DNA from: Tissierella sp.
GTDB lineage: Bacteria; Bacillota; Clostridia; Tissierellales; Tissierellaceae
Assembly: GCF_031460495.1 (NCBI RefSeq)
Contig: NZ_JAVKTS010000002.1
Coordinates: forward strand, 489,332 to 553,331
Length of the DNA stretch: 64,000 nt
Reading direction: 5' to 3'
The notes under the pieces were generated by a model, which was given only the letters and a program-made list of their open reading frames with translations, searched no databases and was not told the origin of the DNA. The translations under genes were made by a program, and so were the position numbers. Positions 46,042-54,796 of this stretch are shown here, piece after piece. The stretch's first letter is position 1. Every line of letters begins with the position of its first letter.

Positions 46042-46254
46042 CTACACCTCGTTTCCATCATATCTTCTTTCAAAATTATGAATCATTGCCTTATAACTAG
46101 CTACTTTATTTATTACTTCATCCACAGAATCAGTAACTACAATTTTTTGTCCATTAGTAAGAGTAATAACAGTATCTGGAGTTTCTTCGATATATAGAAT
46201 AAGCTCACTATTTACAACAAATTCCTTATCATTTAGTCTCTTTACTTTAATCAC
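46042..46254 (-). CDS. flbD: Flagellar protein FlbD (SwrD family)
   Basis: A 70-residue FlbD/SwrD-family protein. In Bacillus SwrD raises torque through the stators. The family form is clear: MIKVKRLNDKEFVVNSELILYIEETPDTVITLTNG, then KIVVTDSVDEVINKV. It lies three bases before motA and after flgE, exactly as in Bacillus and Clostridium. A perfect hairpin sits in the gap just upstream. Confidence 0.9.
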   Translation of the reverse strand: MIKVKRLNDKEFVVNSELILYIEETPDTVITLTNGQKIVVTDSVDEVINKVASYKAMIHNFERRYDGNEV

Positions 46255-46274
46255 TAGTATCCCACCTTTGTATG

Positions 46275-46304
46275 GAATAGGGTAGATAGAGACCTACCCT
46301 ATTC
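46275..46304 (-). promoter_or_regulatory. Perfect 11-bp stem-loop between flgE and flbD
   Basis: GAATAGGGTAG (46275-46285) and CTACCCTATTC (46294-46304) pair perfectly around an eight-base loop, seven bases after the flgE stop. On the minus strand no T-run follows (CATACAAAGG), so it is unlikely to be a full terminator. It could block 3' decay and keep flgE mRNA more stable than the distal genes. Confidence 0.6.
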
Positions 46305-46311
46305 TGTTAAA

Positions 46312-47685
46312 TTATCTCTTCATATTTACTAATTCTTGTAACATTTCATCTGAAGTTGTTATGATTCTAGAATTTGCTTGGAATCCTCTTTGTGTAGTTA
46401 TCATCTCTGTAAATTCAAGGGAAATATCTACATTAGACATCTCAAGTGTTCCAGGGCTTATAGCTCCAAATCCGCTAACACCAGCACTACCAAGCTGTGC
46501 TTCCCCTGAATTCCTTGTATCAATAAAGAAGTTACTTCCTAGCTTTTGAAGTCCCATTGGGTTATCAAATTTAGCTAACATAATTTGTCCTAATGCCTTT
46601 CTTTCCCCATTAGTAAATACTCCAATAACTGTCCCTGTGGCGTCAATAGAGAATCCTTCAAGAGAACCTGATGTATTGCCATTTTGGGCATATGGTTTAA
46701 TGTCCATTTCATTCGCATATTGAGTCAGACTTTTAGTTGTATCAGGATTATTTGGGTCAAATAATGTTATATCTTTAAATGTTGCTGAAAGAGGAGCTGA
46801 TGGAGTTATTGTTCCACCGTCTTTATCTCTGTCAAATTGAACACCATTTAAATTAAGTTTTATTTCTGCTATTGCGTCAGCAACACCACCAACTGATGTT
46901 AATTTTCCATTTGAATTAAATGTTATATCTAGTAGGTTTCCAGGTATTGGATCAGTTGCTGATTCTGTATAGTTTCCTGTAGCCATATCTGTAACTCTCT
47001 TAACAGACATTTGCCATTTATGATCTAGTGTGGTGCTATCTACTGACTCTTTCTTCATTTCAAATGTTACTTTATAAGAATTTCCAAGAGAATCCACTAC
47101 AACAGTATCTATTAGATGCCCATCTTTACTTAAATCAATTTCAGTATTGGAATCTAAGTTTCCTCTAAAGTGAATTAACTCTGTAGCTGTTGGAGCCTTT
47201 GTTTCCGACTTATTTATCCTTATATTTGTTACATCTGTCAATATCTTTCCGTCTTCATCTGCTGCATATCCTAAGACCTTATATCCGTCTGCAGTTACTA
47301 AATTTCCATCTCCATCTACAGCAAAATTACCTGCTCTTGTATAATATCTGTTGTTAAAATTTACATCATCTGATACTATAAAAAAGCCTTCCCCATCTAT
47401 CATTAGATCTGTAGGGTTATCTGTTCTTTGTCCAGGTCCTACTGTGTGTATTGTAGAGATTGAACCTATTGCTGCACCCATACCTACTTGCTGAGGGTTT
47501 GTACCACCCTTGCCACCAGTTGGTGCACTAGCCCCTCTTACAACTTGACTAAATACCTCTTGAAATGTAACTTGTCCTTTTTTAAATCCAACAGTATTAA
47601 CATTGGCTATATTGTTACCAATTGTATCCATCTTGCCTTGATGTATTCTCAAACCTGATACGGCTGAGTACATTGACCTCATCAT
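46312..47685 (-). CDS. flgE: Flagellar hook protein FlgE
   Basis: Builds the hook, the universal joint of the flagellum. 457 residues: N-terminal D0 helix with MMRSMYSAVSGLRIHQGKMD and NIANVNTVGFKKGQVTF, D1/D2 domains (about 90-380), and a C-terminal D0 helix FTEMITTQRGFQANSRIITTSDEMLQELVNMKR. Secretion depends on the type III export apparatus. The gene is the first after a structured gap and is followed by a stable hairpin, so its expression may be set apart from its neighbours. Confidence 0.96.
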   Translation of the reverse strand: MMRSMYSAVSGLRIHQGKMDTIGNNIANVNTVGFKKGQVTFQEVFSQVVRGASAPTGGKGGTNPQQVGMGAAIGSISTIHTVGPGQRTDNPTDLMIDGEGFFIVSDDVNFNNRYYTRAGNFAVDGDGNLVTADGYKVLGYAADEDGKILTDVTNIRINKSETKAPTATELIHFRGNLDSNTEIDLSKDGHLIDTVVVDSLGNSYKVTFEMKKESVDSTTLDHKWQMSVKRVTDMATGNYTESATDPIPGNLLDITFNSNGKLTSVGGVADAIAEIKLNLNGVQFDRDKDGGTITPSAPLSATFKDITLFDPNNPDTTKSLTQYANEMDIKPYAQNGNTSGSLEGFSIDATGTVIGVFTNGERKALGQIMLAKFDNPMGLQKLGSNFFIDTRNSGEAQLGSAGVSGFGAISPGTLEMSNVDISLEFTEMITTQRGFQANSRIITTSDEMLQELVNMKR

Positions 47686-47718
47686 GATTTCATACCTCCA
47701 TTTTATTTAGCAGTTTTA

Positions 47719-47760
47719 GACCTTCTATCAGTCGGGCCTAAATAACTTCCTTATAAGGTC
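47719..47760 (-). promoter_or_regulatory. Structured leader upstream of flgE
   Basis: In the minus sense GACCTT (47760-47755) can pair with AAGGTC (47724-47719). Two alternative helices compete: the palindrome CCTTATAAGG (47758-47749) and GGCC with GGTC. The 78-bp gap before flgE is large for this otherwise tight operon. Mutually exclusive pairings are what an attenuator-like switch would show; I cannot name a known RNA class. Confidence 0.35.
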
Positions 47761-47763
47761 CAG

Positions 47764-48144
47764 TTATATAATTACTGCTCCATCAATATTTGTAAATACA
47801 TTATCTTTTAATTGTTCTCTATTAACAGTTGTAATTATTGTTTTGCTATTAACACTTGCAATAAATGCTTTGTCGTCTAGTAGTATCAATGCTTCTTTGA
47901 CACCTTTAGTTTTTGCCTTATGAATAGCAGTTTCTAATCTATTCATATCTTCTGTACTTAAATTCACATTTCTGCTATTTAATCTCTCTACTGCATGTTT
48001 AGAAAACTTTATTTGCTCATCCTTGCTTTTAATTCTCTCTAAAATTTGGTTAAAATCCTTAGTAGAACTATTTTGCTGTGTATTTTTTAATGCTGCTGAA
48101 TTAATTAATCGATTTTCAAGCTGTCTAATATCTATTTTGTTCAT
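47764..48144 (-). CDS. Flagellar operon protein (TIGR02530-like)
   Basis: A 126-residue protein of the small flagellar operon family that lies between flgD and flgE in Gram-positives. It has no membrane segment. FSKHAVERLNSRNVNLSTEDMNRLETAIHKAKTKGVKEALILLDDKAFIASVNSKTIITTV (residues about 47-108) is the conserved core of the family. Exact role unknown; place and co-transcription suggest help in hook assembly or hook-length control. Confidence 0.82.
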   Translation of the reverse strand: MNKIDIRQLENRLINSAALKNTQQNSSTKDFNQILERIKSKDEQIKFSKHAVERLNSRNVNLSTEDMNRLETAIHKAKTKGVKEALILLDDKAFIASVNSKTIITTVNREQLKDNVFTNIDGAVII

Positions 48145-48179
48145 TCTACCAACTCCATATTAATCTTCAATTGTATTAC

Positions 48180-48572
48180 TTACTCAGATGTGTTTTCATC
48201 AACTGGATCTTTAATCATATAAGCGTCCATTGCTTTTCGAATGTTCGTAATCTCTTTTAATATCTCTACATTCGCTTGTATTTGATTAGTATTCATGAGA
48301 TCCAATGAATCAAGCATCTCTTCTGATTTACCATCCATTGTCTTGTTTAAAGTTTGCATTTGCTCCAATGAAGAAAATTGTGCTAACTGTGCAATAAACT
48401 CTCTATCCTCCATAGGGTTTAGTGGATCTTGATTAGATAATTGTGTTGTCAAAAGTCTTAAAAAAGCATCCTTATCCAAATCATTTTTTGCAGTCTTGGT
48501 TTTGTTGGTATTTGAGTTATTATCAGTTGCTGCAAATTTATAAATATATTCTTTATCATTATTTACTTCCAT
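48180..48572 (-). CDS. flgD: Flagellar hook-capping protein FlgD (short form)
   Basis: Cap at the growing hook tip. 130 residues with the N-terminal FlgD domain [41 protein letters not shown] (near 32-72), which is the hook-incorporation region. The C-terminal FlgD Ig-like and tudor domains found in enteric FlgD are absent; such short forms are common in Bacillus and Clostridium. It is 12 bases from fliK, the expected neighbour. Confidence 0.92.
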   Translation of the reverse strand: MEVNNDKEYIYKFAATDNNSNTNKTKTAKNDLDKDAFLRLLTTQLSNQDPLNPMEDREFIAQLAQFSSLEQMQTLNKTMDGKSEEMLDSLDLMNTNQIQANVEILKEITNIRKAMDAYMIKDPVDENTSE

Positions 48573-48584
48573 TTAGTTCTCCTC

Positions 48585-49922
48585 CTAGGCAAATAAGTTT
48601 AAGCTGTTTTCAGAATATGAATCTATTACTTTACTTCTACCTTCTATGGAATAGTCTTCATAATCAGCAATCTTTTTATTATCTTGGGACTTAATTTTGA
48701 TTTTCTTAGCATTCTGGTTGAATTTAAATTGACCAGAGTTATGTTTATCAAAATCACTTCCACTTCCAACAAAAACTTCAAATGTCTTTATTTCTAGACC
48801 TGTATCTTTTATTCCTTCTTTAAGTTGGAACAAATTTGTCTCAATAGCTTCCTTAGTTCTTTGATTATCTACCATTACTTTGGCAATTACTTCTCCCTTA
48901 ATAACCTCTATATTCATAGTTAGTTCACCTAATGCTTCAGGCTTTAGGCTGATTTTAATTTCATTCTTTAAATCAGAGAAGTTTATTTTTACTTTGTCAA
49001 CTATTTGCTCAATAAGGTTATCTCTATTTACTGCAACTGTTTCTTCTTGTTGATTCATCTTACCTTCAACAAATTTTAATCCATTTTTTTCAATGAATAC
49101 AAAAGGTTTGTCCTGTAATTCAATATCATCTCCACCCTGAGTAGCTACTAATGGGTCTTCTTGGTTTTCTGAGGAATCCTTTGAACTGTTTTGTTGATTA
49201 AGATTTTCCATGTCATTTATATCAATTTTATTGGATAAATTAGATGAAAAATCTACTTCTTCAGTTGCAACTTCTTCAGTACTTGATGAATCAACCTTAT
49301 TAAACAAATTAACAATTCCAGAAGTCTCAACTTCTTTTTTACTCGTTAATTCTACATTCTTATTATCAATATTTAATCTTAAATTATTGTCTGGCTTCTC
49401 TTCTAGTTTGCTAATATTTTCTTCATCAAGCGACTTTAATATTGCTTCCTCTGAAATTTCTTTTTCAGCATTTAAATTATCTATTGATTCTGTCTTATGC
49501 TCTAACTCTTCATTTTCCACAGAGATATGTGTTTTTAAAGACAAGTCTGTATCTACTTCAAGAGATAGCTCTAGTTCTTCACTTTCTACAGGGATATCTT
49601 TGACCACAATTAAATTTGATAGTAGAAGCATTGCATCATCTAATAGGACTTCTTCATTCTCGTGAGTTTCATCAAGCTCTAATTCATCACCATTTATATC
49701 ATCGATTTTCTTACCTTTACTATCAATATTGCTTAAATTACCAGAGTTCTTAGTATCATTGTATTTTGAAGTTCTATTATTCTCGTTGATGACACTATTT
49801 TTACTATTAACAGATTCAATAGTTGAAGAGAAATCTTTTGACTTAATAGGTGATTCTGCTTTAGAGAGATTGTTGGTTGATGGCTTTACTGAATGTTTAA
49901 AATCAATTATTTTAACTTCCAT
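48585..49922 (-). CDS. fliK: Flagellar hook-length control protein FliK
   Basis: Ruler and switch that tells FlhB when the hook is complete. 445 residues: a long, low-complexity, Ser/Glu/Asn/Leu-rich N-terminal ruler (about 1-290) and the compact C-terminal domain (about 305-395) with IKISLKPEALGELTMNIEVIKGEVIAKVMVDN and IETNLFQLKEGIKDTGLEIKTFEV, the Flg_hook signature. The ruler shows little sequence conservation, as is normal for this family. Confidence 0.92.
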   Translation of the reverse strand: MEVKIIDFKHSVKPSTNNLSKAESPIKSKDFSSTIESVNSKNSVINENNRTSKYNDTKNSGNLSNIDSKGKKIDDINGDELELDETHENEEVLLDDAMLLLSNLIVVKDIPVESEELELSLEVDTDLSLKTHISVENEELEHKTESIDNLNAEKEISEEAILKSLDEENISKLEEKPDNNLRLNIDNKNVELTSKKEVETSGIVNLFNKVDSSSTEEVATEEVDFSSNLSNKIDINDMENLNQQNSSKDSSENQEDPLVATQGGDDIELQDKPFVFIEKNGLKFVEGKMNQQEETVAVNRDNLIEQIVDKVKINFSDLKNEIKISLKPEALGELTMNIEVIKGEVIAKVMVDNQRTKEAIETNLFQLKEGIKDTGLEIKTFEVFVGSGSDFDKHNSGQFKFNQNAKKIKIKSQDNKKIADYEDYSIEGRSKVIDSYSENSLNLFA

Positions 49923-49956
49923 ATTTTCACCTCCTTCAATATATTTTCTAGATTAC

Positions 49957-51204
49957 TTAATTATTTTCTTTTGGCTTGGCCAAAAGCTGAGTAATCTGAG
50001 AAGCCTTATTAGGCTCCATAAAATCTAAAACCTTAGATAAGGTTTGATTTTTCATGTTAGATAATACATCTACAATGATGACACTATCGGATAAATCATA
50101 TACATTTTCAGAGTTTAACTCTAGTGATGTGATTATGTTGGTACTTGTCATCATTTCTTCGACAATATTTGCTACATTAGAAGGTGACATCTTCTCATAA
50201 ATTACAACTAAGTCTTTTATTTTAGTGTTATACTCATTTAGAAATTCCATTGCACTGCTTATATCTCTAGTAATATTTGTATCAGACTTTGTTAGTGCTT
50301 CTTCCCGTATAATTGCAGAAAACAATTCTTCTAAAAATTTCTCATCTTTTATATTAATTAATAGTTCTGCAGATTTTAATACTGACAAATTTTTATATAT
50401 AGTACCTAACTTCTCCATATTATAAGTATCAGTATTTCCTATTATATTTAAAGCCATATCTATAGACTTTGTTTCATATAGTTTCCCTAAATCAATTAAA
50501 GTATTTTTAGTATTTGTTTTTTCGAAAATAATTCTTTCAATTAATGTTCTTTTATTTTCTTTAAATGCATTTAAAATATAGTTCTTTATTTCATCGTCTG
50601 TATAAAAAATAATTTCGCCTAATTTGTCAGTATTTAACTTATCAAGTATATTTAAGAATTCTCTATCAGAGAACCTTTCTTCTGCTTCTAGTATGGATAA
50701 TAAAATATCTTGTTTTTCAATTCTAGATACCTCTGACAAAAATTGTTCATTTTCGTCTTTCTGAGCATCATCATATAATGAAAACAAAAGATCCTTTCTA
50801 AGTTCTATGTTACGTACTTTGATAACTATTTCTTCAGCCTTAGATGTTGAAATAGCATTCATACCCCTAATAAGATCAGTATATAATTTTTCATCATCTT
50901 TCTTAATTATATAAATCTTATCTGCAGATATATTTGTGTCCATATCTAAAAAATATCTCGATAAATACTCAATTTTTTCATTTCTCTCTGTCTCTGTCGG
51001 GTAATTACGAAAATGTTCTCCTACAACTCCAGGCATTTTCATTAATAAACCTTTTACTTTGGTTTGAAAGGTTTTATTATTAGCGTATATTAAGCTAATA
51101 ATAGCTAAAGGAACAGCTACAAAAACAACTATTAAAATAGTAAGAATTTTATATCTTTTTTTGCCTTTTTTCTTGACTGTTGTTTCAATCACATCCACAT
51201 CCAT
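49957..51204 (-). CDS. MotE-like flagellar protein with MgtE-N-type repeats
   Basis: A 415-residue protein with an N-terminal membrane helix (about 22-42) and a long helical soluble part. The C-terminal segment (about 325-412), with VVIYEKMSPSNVANIVEEMM and DVLSNMKNQTLSKVLDFMEPNKASQITQLL, is the MgtE intracellular N-type repeat found in MotE and also in FliG-like proteins. Its place between fliJ and fliK is where Clostridia and Bacillus carry such genes (ylxF in Bacillus, shorter). MotE acts as a stator chaperone in some bacteria. Here the middle part is long and of unknown role. Confidence 0.68.
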   Translation of the reverse strand: MDVDVIETTVKKKGKKRYKILTILIVVFVAVPLAIISLIYANNKTFQTKVKGLLMKMPGVVGEHFRNYPTETERNEKIEYLSRYFLDMDTNISADKIYIIKKDDEKLYTDLIRGMNAISTSKAEEIVIKVRNIELRKDLLFSLYDDAQKDENEQFLSEVSRIEKQDILLSILEAEERFSDREFLNILDKLNTDKLGEIIFYTDDEIKNYILNAFKENKRTLIERIIFEKTNTKNTLIDLGKLYETKSIDMALNIIGNTDTYNMEKLGTIYKNLSVLKSAELLINIKDEKFLEELFSAIIREEALTKSDTNITRDISSAMEFLNEYNTKIKDLVVIYEKMSPSNVANIVEEMMTSTNIITSLELNSENVYDLSDSVIIVDVLSNMKNQTLSKVLDFMEPNKASQITQLLAKPKENN

Positions 51205-51218
51205 AAACCTACCCCCCG

Positions 51219-51656
51219 CTATTGAGTGGAAATATTAAATGTTACTATTCCATCAATTACTTTATCTTCTTTTTTCTTAGATTCAGAAAGAAATTCATTA
51301 TAATCATTTTCCTTTAATTTCTCAAAAGATTTTCTTTCCTGCATTGCAACAAGAAGTTCTTCTTTGGCTTTCTCAAGCTCTTTTTTAATTTCTATAATGA
51401 TATGTTCTTGATTTTCAATATTTGATGATATATCTTGCAGATAATCATTATATAATTTTAAATTAGCAATACTAATATTGTTAATAGTCTCATTTTTCTC
51501 TGTTATTAACTTATTCTTATGAAAGTAAAAACTTTCTAGTATTTCTTCTGCACTAATAAGCTTTTGATTGACATTCCCATATTCTACTTTTTTAAAATTC
51601 TCAATGTTTTCCTTATAATTTAAAATTCTCTCAAGCTTGAAACTATATCCTGCCAG
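51219..51656 (-). CDS. fliJ: Flagellar export protein FliJ (CTG start)
   Basis: Central stalk of the export ATPase. A 145-residue, fully helical, charged protein; translation reads AGYSFKLERILNYKENIE at the N-terminus and LLVAMQERKSFEKLKENDYNEFLSE later, both typical of FliJ. It lies between fliI and the MotE-like gene, the normal place. The reading frame has no ATG, GTG or TTG near its 5' end. A TAG stop is at 51665-51663, followed only by ATT and CAA and then CTG at 51656, which is nine bases after GGAGG (51666-51670). CTG is therefore the most likely start. The first later Met is deep inside, near residue 105. Confidence 0.85.
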   Translation of the reverse strand: MAGYSFKLERILNYKENIENFKKVEYGNVNQKLISAEEILESFYFHKNKLITEKNETINNISIANLKLYNDYLQDISSNIENQEHIIIEIKKELEKAKEELLVAMQERKSFEKLKENDYNEFLSESKKKEDKVIDGIVTFNISTQ

Positions 51657-51671
51657 TTGAATCTACCTCCA

Positions 51672-53015
51672 CTAATTTAAATTAAGTTTGCTAATGATAT
51701 TTTCCATCATTTTTAAAGTATCTTCAAATGTTGGTGCAGTATTAGTTTCTTGTTTTAAAAAGTTATTTATGTCATCTATTGAGTCTATAGCAATATCAAT
51801 TTTTTTGTTTGCACCCTTTTTATATGCACCAATATTAATTAAATCCTCTGCTTCATGGTAAACTGCCATAATATCTTTAATAGAACTTGCCAATTTCATA
51901 TGTTCTTTGCTTGTAATACTTGGCATTACCCTACTTATACTTGCTAAAATATCGATAGCTGGGTAATGATTCGAATTTGCTATCTTTCTAGATAGAACAA
52001 TATGTCCATCTAAGATTCCTCTAGCAGTATCAGTTACAGGCTCTGTTAAATCATCACCATCTACTAACACTGTGTACAGACCAGTTATAGTTCCTTTATC
52101 AGATGTTCCTGTTCTCTCTAGTAATTTTGGCATCATAGCAAATACAGATGGTGTGAACCCTCTAGTTACAGGTGGTTCACCTATTGCTAATCCAATTTCT
52201 CGTTGAGCCAAAGAAAATCTTGTTAATGAATCCATTAGTAGCATTACATTTAATCCTTTGTCCCTAAAATATTCTGCTATAGCTGTTGTTACTAAAGCAC
52301 CTTTAACTCTAATTAAAGCAGGTTGATCGGATGTTACAACAACTACTACGGATTTTTTTAAACCTTCATCTGTCAAATCATTTTGTAGAAATTCATTAAC
52401 CTCTCTACCTCTTTCACCAATTAATCCTATTACATTTATGTCTGCTGTACTATTTCGTGAAATCATTCCCATTAAAGTACTCTTACCTACACCTGAACCT
52501 GCAAAAATACCTACTCTTTGACCCTTACCACATGTAAGTAGCCCATCTATTGCCCTTACCCCTACAGATAAAGGTTCTTCAATAATACTCCTATCTAATG
52601 GACTTGGTGGTGAATTTGATACAGGATAATATTTATTTGACCTAATAGGCCCTAAGCCATCAATTGGATTACCTAATCCATCTAACACTCTTCCTCTTAA
52701 TTCATCGCCAACATTTACCCTAAGAGTTTTACCACTACCTACAACAACACTTCCACTAGCTATACCTTCCATTTCTCCCAATGGCATAAGAAGTATTTTA
52801 TCGTCTTTAAAACCTACAACTTCAGATAGCACAGGTTTATTACTTCTATAAGGGTATATATAGCATAACTCCCCAATAGTAGCCATTGGACCATTAGATT
52901 CAATAGTAAGTCCTGCGACTTTAGTAATTTTTCCTGTATACTTCATAAATCTTTTATCTTTTACAGCTGTAATATACTTTTGAATATTTATTGTTTTTTC
53001 CATTTCATCACTCAT
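51672..53015 (-). CDS. fliI: Flagellar export ATPase FliI
   Basis: Hexameric ATPase that feeds the flagellar export gate. 447 residues: N-terminal barrel, Walker A AGSGVGKST (172-180), Walker B VMLLMDSLTRF near 255, and the GERGREVNEFL stretch near 201. C-terminal helical region is complete. It starts inside the fliH stop region (ATGAGTGA, overlap of eight bases) without a clear ribosome binding site, so translation is probably coupled to fliH. A second in-frame ATG at 53003 is a possible alternative. Confidence 0.96.
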   Translation of the reverse strand: MSDEMEKTINIQKYITAVKDKRFMKYTGKITKVAGLTIESNGPMATIGELCYIYPYRSNKPVLSEVVGFKDDKILLMPLGEMEGIASGSVVVGSGKTLRVNVGDELRGRVLDGLGNPIDGLGPIRSNKYYPVSNSPPSPLDRSIIEEPLSVGVRAIDGLLTCGKGQRVGIFAGSGVGKSTLMGMISRNSTADINVIGLIGERGREVNEFLQNDLTDEGLKKSVVVVVTSDQPALIRVKGALVTTAIAEYFRDKGLNVMLLMDSLTRFSLAQREIGLAIGEPPVTRGFTPSVFAMMPKLLERTGTSDKGTITGLYTVLVDGDDLTEPVTDTARGILDGHIVLSRKIANSNHYPAIDILASISRVMPSITSKEHMKLASSIKDIMAVYHEAEDLINIGAYKKGANKKIDIAIDSIDDINNFLKQETNTAPTFEDTLKMMENIISKLNLN

Positions 53016-53787
53016 TATTTAGTATTGTAGTTAATAATTCCCTTACTTCATCAAGTTGATTCTGTATACTGACATCAATATTTCCCTTAGATGTTTCTAA
53101 AATGCAATCTCCTTTTTTAAACGATATATCATATCTAATCACTAACTCTGATATCATGCTTGCCTTAGCTAATATAATATCTTTTGACATTTCTAATATA
53201 TCGAAATCTTCCTTTGCTACAATGATAGTTAATTTATCAGTTATATCTAAATTTTGAATTCCATTTAGTACTAGATCAATAATGGTGTCACTTTCTTCTT
53301 GAATTTTATCATTTATGATTTTTTCATAGATACTCATTACTAATTCTACAATATCTGCTTCTAACTCTTTCAATAAACTATCTTTCTTATTTATATATTG
53401 ATTTTTAATTTCTAAAGCTTCTTTTATTAAACCCTCGGATATGATTTTCCCTTCATTATATCCTTTATCGTACCCCTGACTTAATCCCAATTCATATCCT
53501 TCCTCATGACCTGTTTTATAACCCTCATTATAACCATTATCCTTAGAGTCATTAAATATCACCTTTGATCTTTCATAAGCAGATTCTATCATTAACTCAC
53601 TTTGTCTCTCCGAATCGTCTATAATCCTTTGGGATTCTGTTCTAGCTTCAGTTATAATTTTTTCACACTCTAAATTAGCTTCATCAATTAGTTTGATCTT
53701 AATTTCGTCTTCTATATGATTCGAATTATTTGAATTATGTGAAGGTTCTGTTTGAATCACTCTAAAGGACTTTATTATGCTAGGCAA
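53008..53787 (-). CDS. fliH: Flagellar assembly protein FliH
   Basis: Negative regulator and stator of the FliI ATPase. 259 residues: helical N-terminal half with Gly/Tyr-rich repeat GYNEGYKTGHEEGYELGLSQGYDKGYNEG (about 83-112, a GxxxG-type helix typical of FliH), and a C-terminal domain. The first codons overlap the fliG stop by eight bases. The gene sits between fliG and fliI as in other flagellar operons. Confidence 0.92.
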   Translation of the reverse strand: MPSIIKSFRVIQTEPSHNSNNSNHIEDEIKIKLIDEANLECEKIITEARTESQRIIDDSERQSELMIESAYERSKVIFNDSKDNGYNEGYKTGHEEGYELGLSQGYDKGYNEGKIISEGLIKEALEIKNQYINKKDSLLKELEADIVELVMSIYEKIINDKIQEESDTIIDLVLNGIQNLDITDKLTIIVAKEDFDILEMSKDIILAKASMISELVIRYDISFKKGDCILETSKGNIDVSIQNQLDEVRELLTTILNNE

Positions 53788-54784
53788 TTATTTCATCTCC
53801 TCCTCTAGGAGTAATTATTTCTCCATCCTCTTCAAGCTTCCTAATTATATTAACAATATTCTGTTGAGCGTCTTCCATATCTCTAATACGAACTGGTCCC
53901 ATAAACTCTATATCTTCTTTTATCATTTCTACTAAACGTTTTGACATATTTGCAAATATAATACTCTTAACTTCCTCACTTGCCCCTTTAAGAGCAATAG
54001 CCCATTGAGAATTGTCAATTTCTCTGGTAATCCTTTGAATACTTCTATTGTCAAGAGTAATAATATCCTCAAATACAAACATTCTTCTTCTTATCTCCTC
54101 ACTTAACTCTGCATCTCTCATGTCTAAGTCTTCCATAATAAATTTCTCAGTACCTCTGTCTACAGAATTAAGGATGTCAACAACAGCTTGTACTCCACCA
54201 GTAATTGTAAAATCTTGTTCTAAAATATTGGAGAATTTGTTTTCTAAAACACTTTCAATTTCTCTAACAACTTCTGGAGATGTTCTATCCATTATTGCAA
54301 TTCTCCTAGTAACATCTGCCTGTTTTTCCGCTGGTAAACTGGCTAGAATTTGAGCTGATTGAGCAGGTCCTAAATAAGATAATATTAAAGCTATAGTTTG
54401 AGGATGCTCATTCTGTATATAGTTTAATAGTTGATTTGGATCAGCTTTTCTAATGAATTCAAAGGGTCTAACATGAAGGGACGAAGTTAACTTGTTAATT
54501 ATATCTAGTGCTTTGTCCGATCCCAGTGCTCTTTCTAATACATCTTTAGCATAGTTGATTCCGCCCTCTGAGATATATTCTTGAGCTAAACAAATCTGGT
54601 AAAATTCTTCTATAACCAATTGTTTTTCATCAGGCGAAACCATCCTCATATTAGCAATTTGTAGGGTTAATTCTTCTATTTCTTCATCATTTAAATGTTT
54701 AAATACCTCAGCGGATTTTTGTGGCCCCAAAGCTATTAGTAATATTGCTACTTTTTCTTTCCCGCTAAATTGTCTTTTAGACAT
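53780..54784 (-). CDS. fliG: Flagellar motor switch protein FliG
   Basis: Rotor protein that contacts MotA and generates torque. 334 residues: FliG_N (4-105), a middle ARM domain with EHPQTIALILSYLGPAQSAQIL near 128-150, and the C-terminal torque domain (about 215-330) with FVFEDIITLDNRSIQRITREIDNSQWAIALKGASEEVKSIIFANMSKR. Charged residues of the torque helix are present. It follows fliF by 12 bp. Confidence 0.97.
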   Translation of the reverse strand: MSKRQFSGKEKVAILLIALGPQKSAEVFKHLNDEEIEELTLQIANMRMVSPDEKQLVIEEFYQICLAQEYISEGGINYAKDVLERALGSDKALDIINKLTSSLHVRPFEFIRKADPNQLLNYIQNEHPQTIALILSYLGPAQSAQILASLPAEKQADVTRRIAIMDRTSPEVVREIESVLENKFSNILEQDFTITGGVQAVVDILNSVDRGTEKFIMEDLDMRDAELSEEIRRRMFVFEDIITLDNRSIQRITREIDNSQWAIALKGASEEVKSIIFANMSKRLVEMIKEDIEFMGPVRIRDMEDAQQNIVNIIRKLEEDGEIITPRGGDEIIA

Positions 54785-54796
54785 ATTTAATCGCTC

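Noticed and set aside
47686-47763. A cyclic-di-GMP riboswitch before flgE
   Set aside because: The short gap lacks the conserved GEMM core and tetraloop-receptor; at most an unclassified structured leader.
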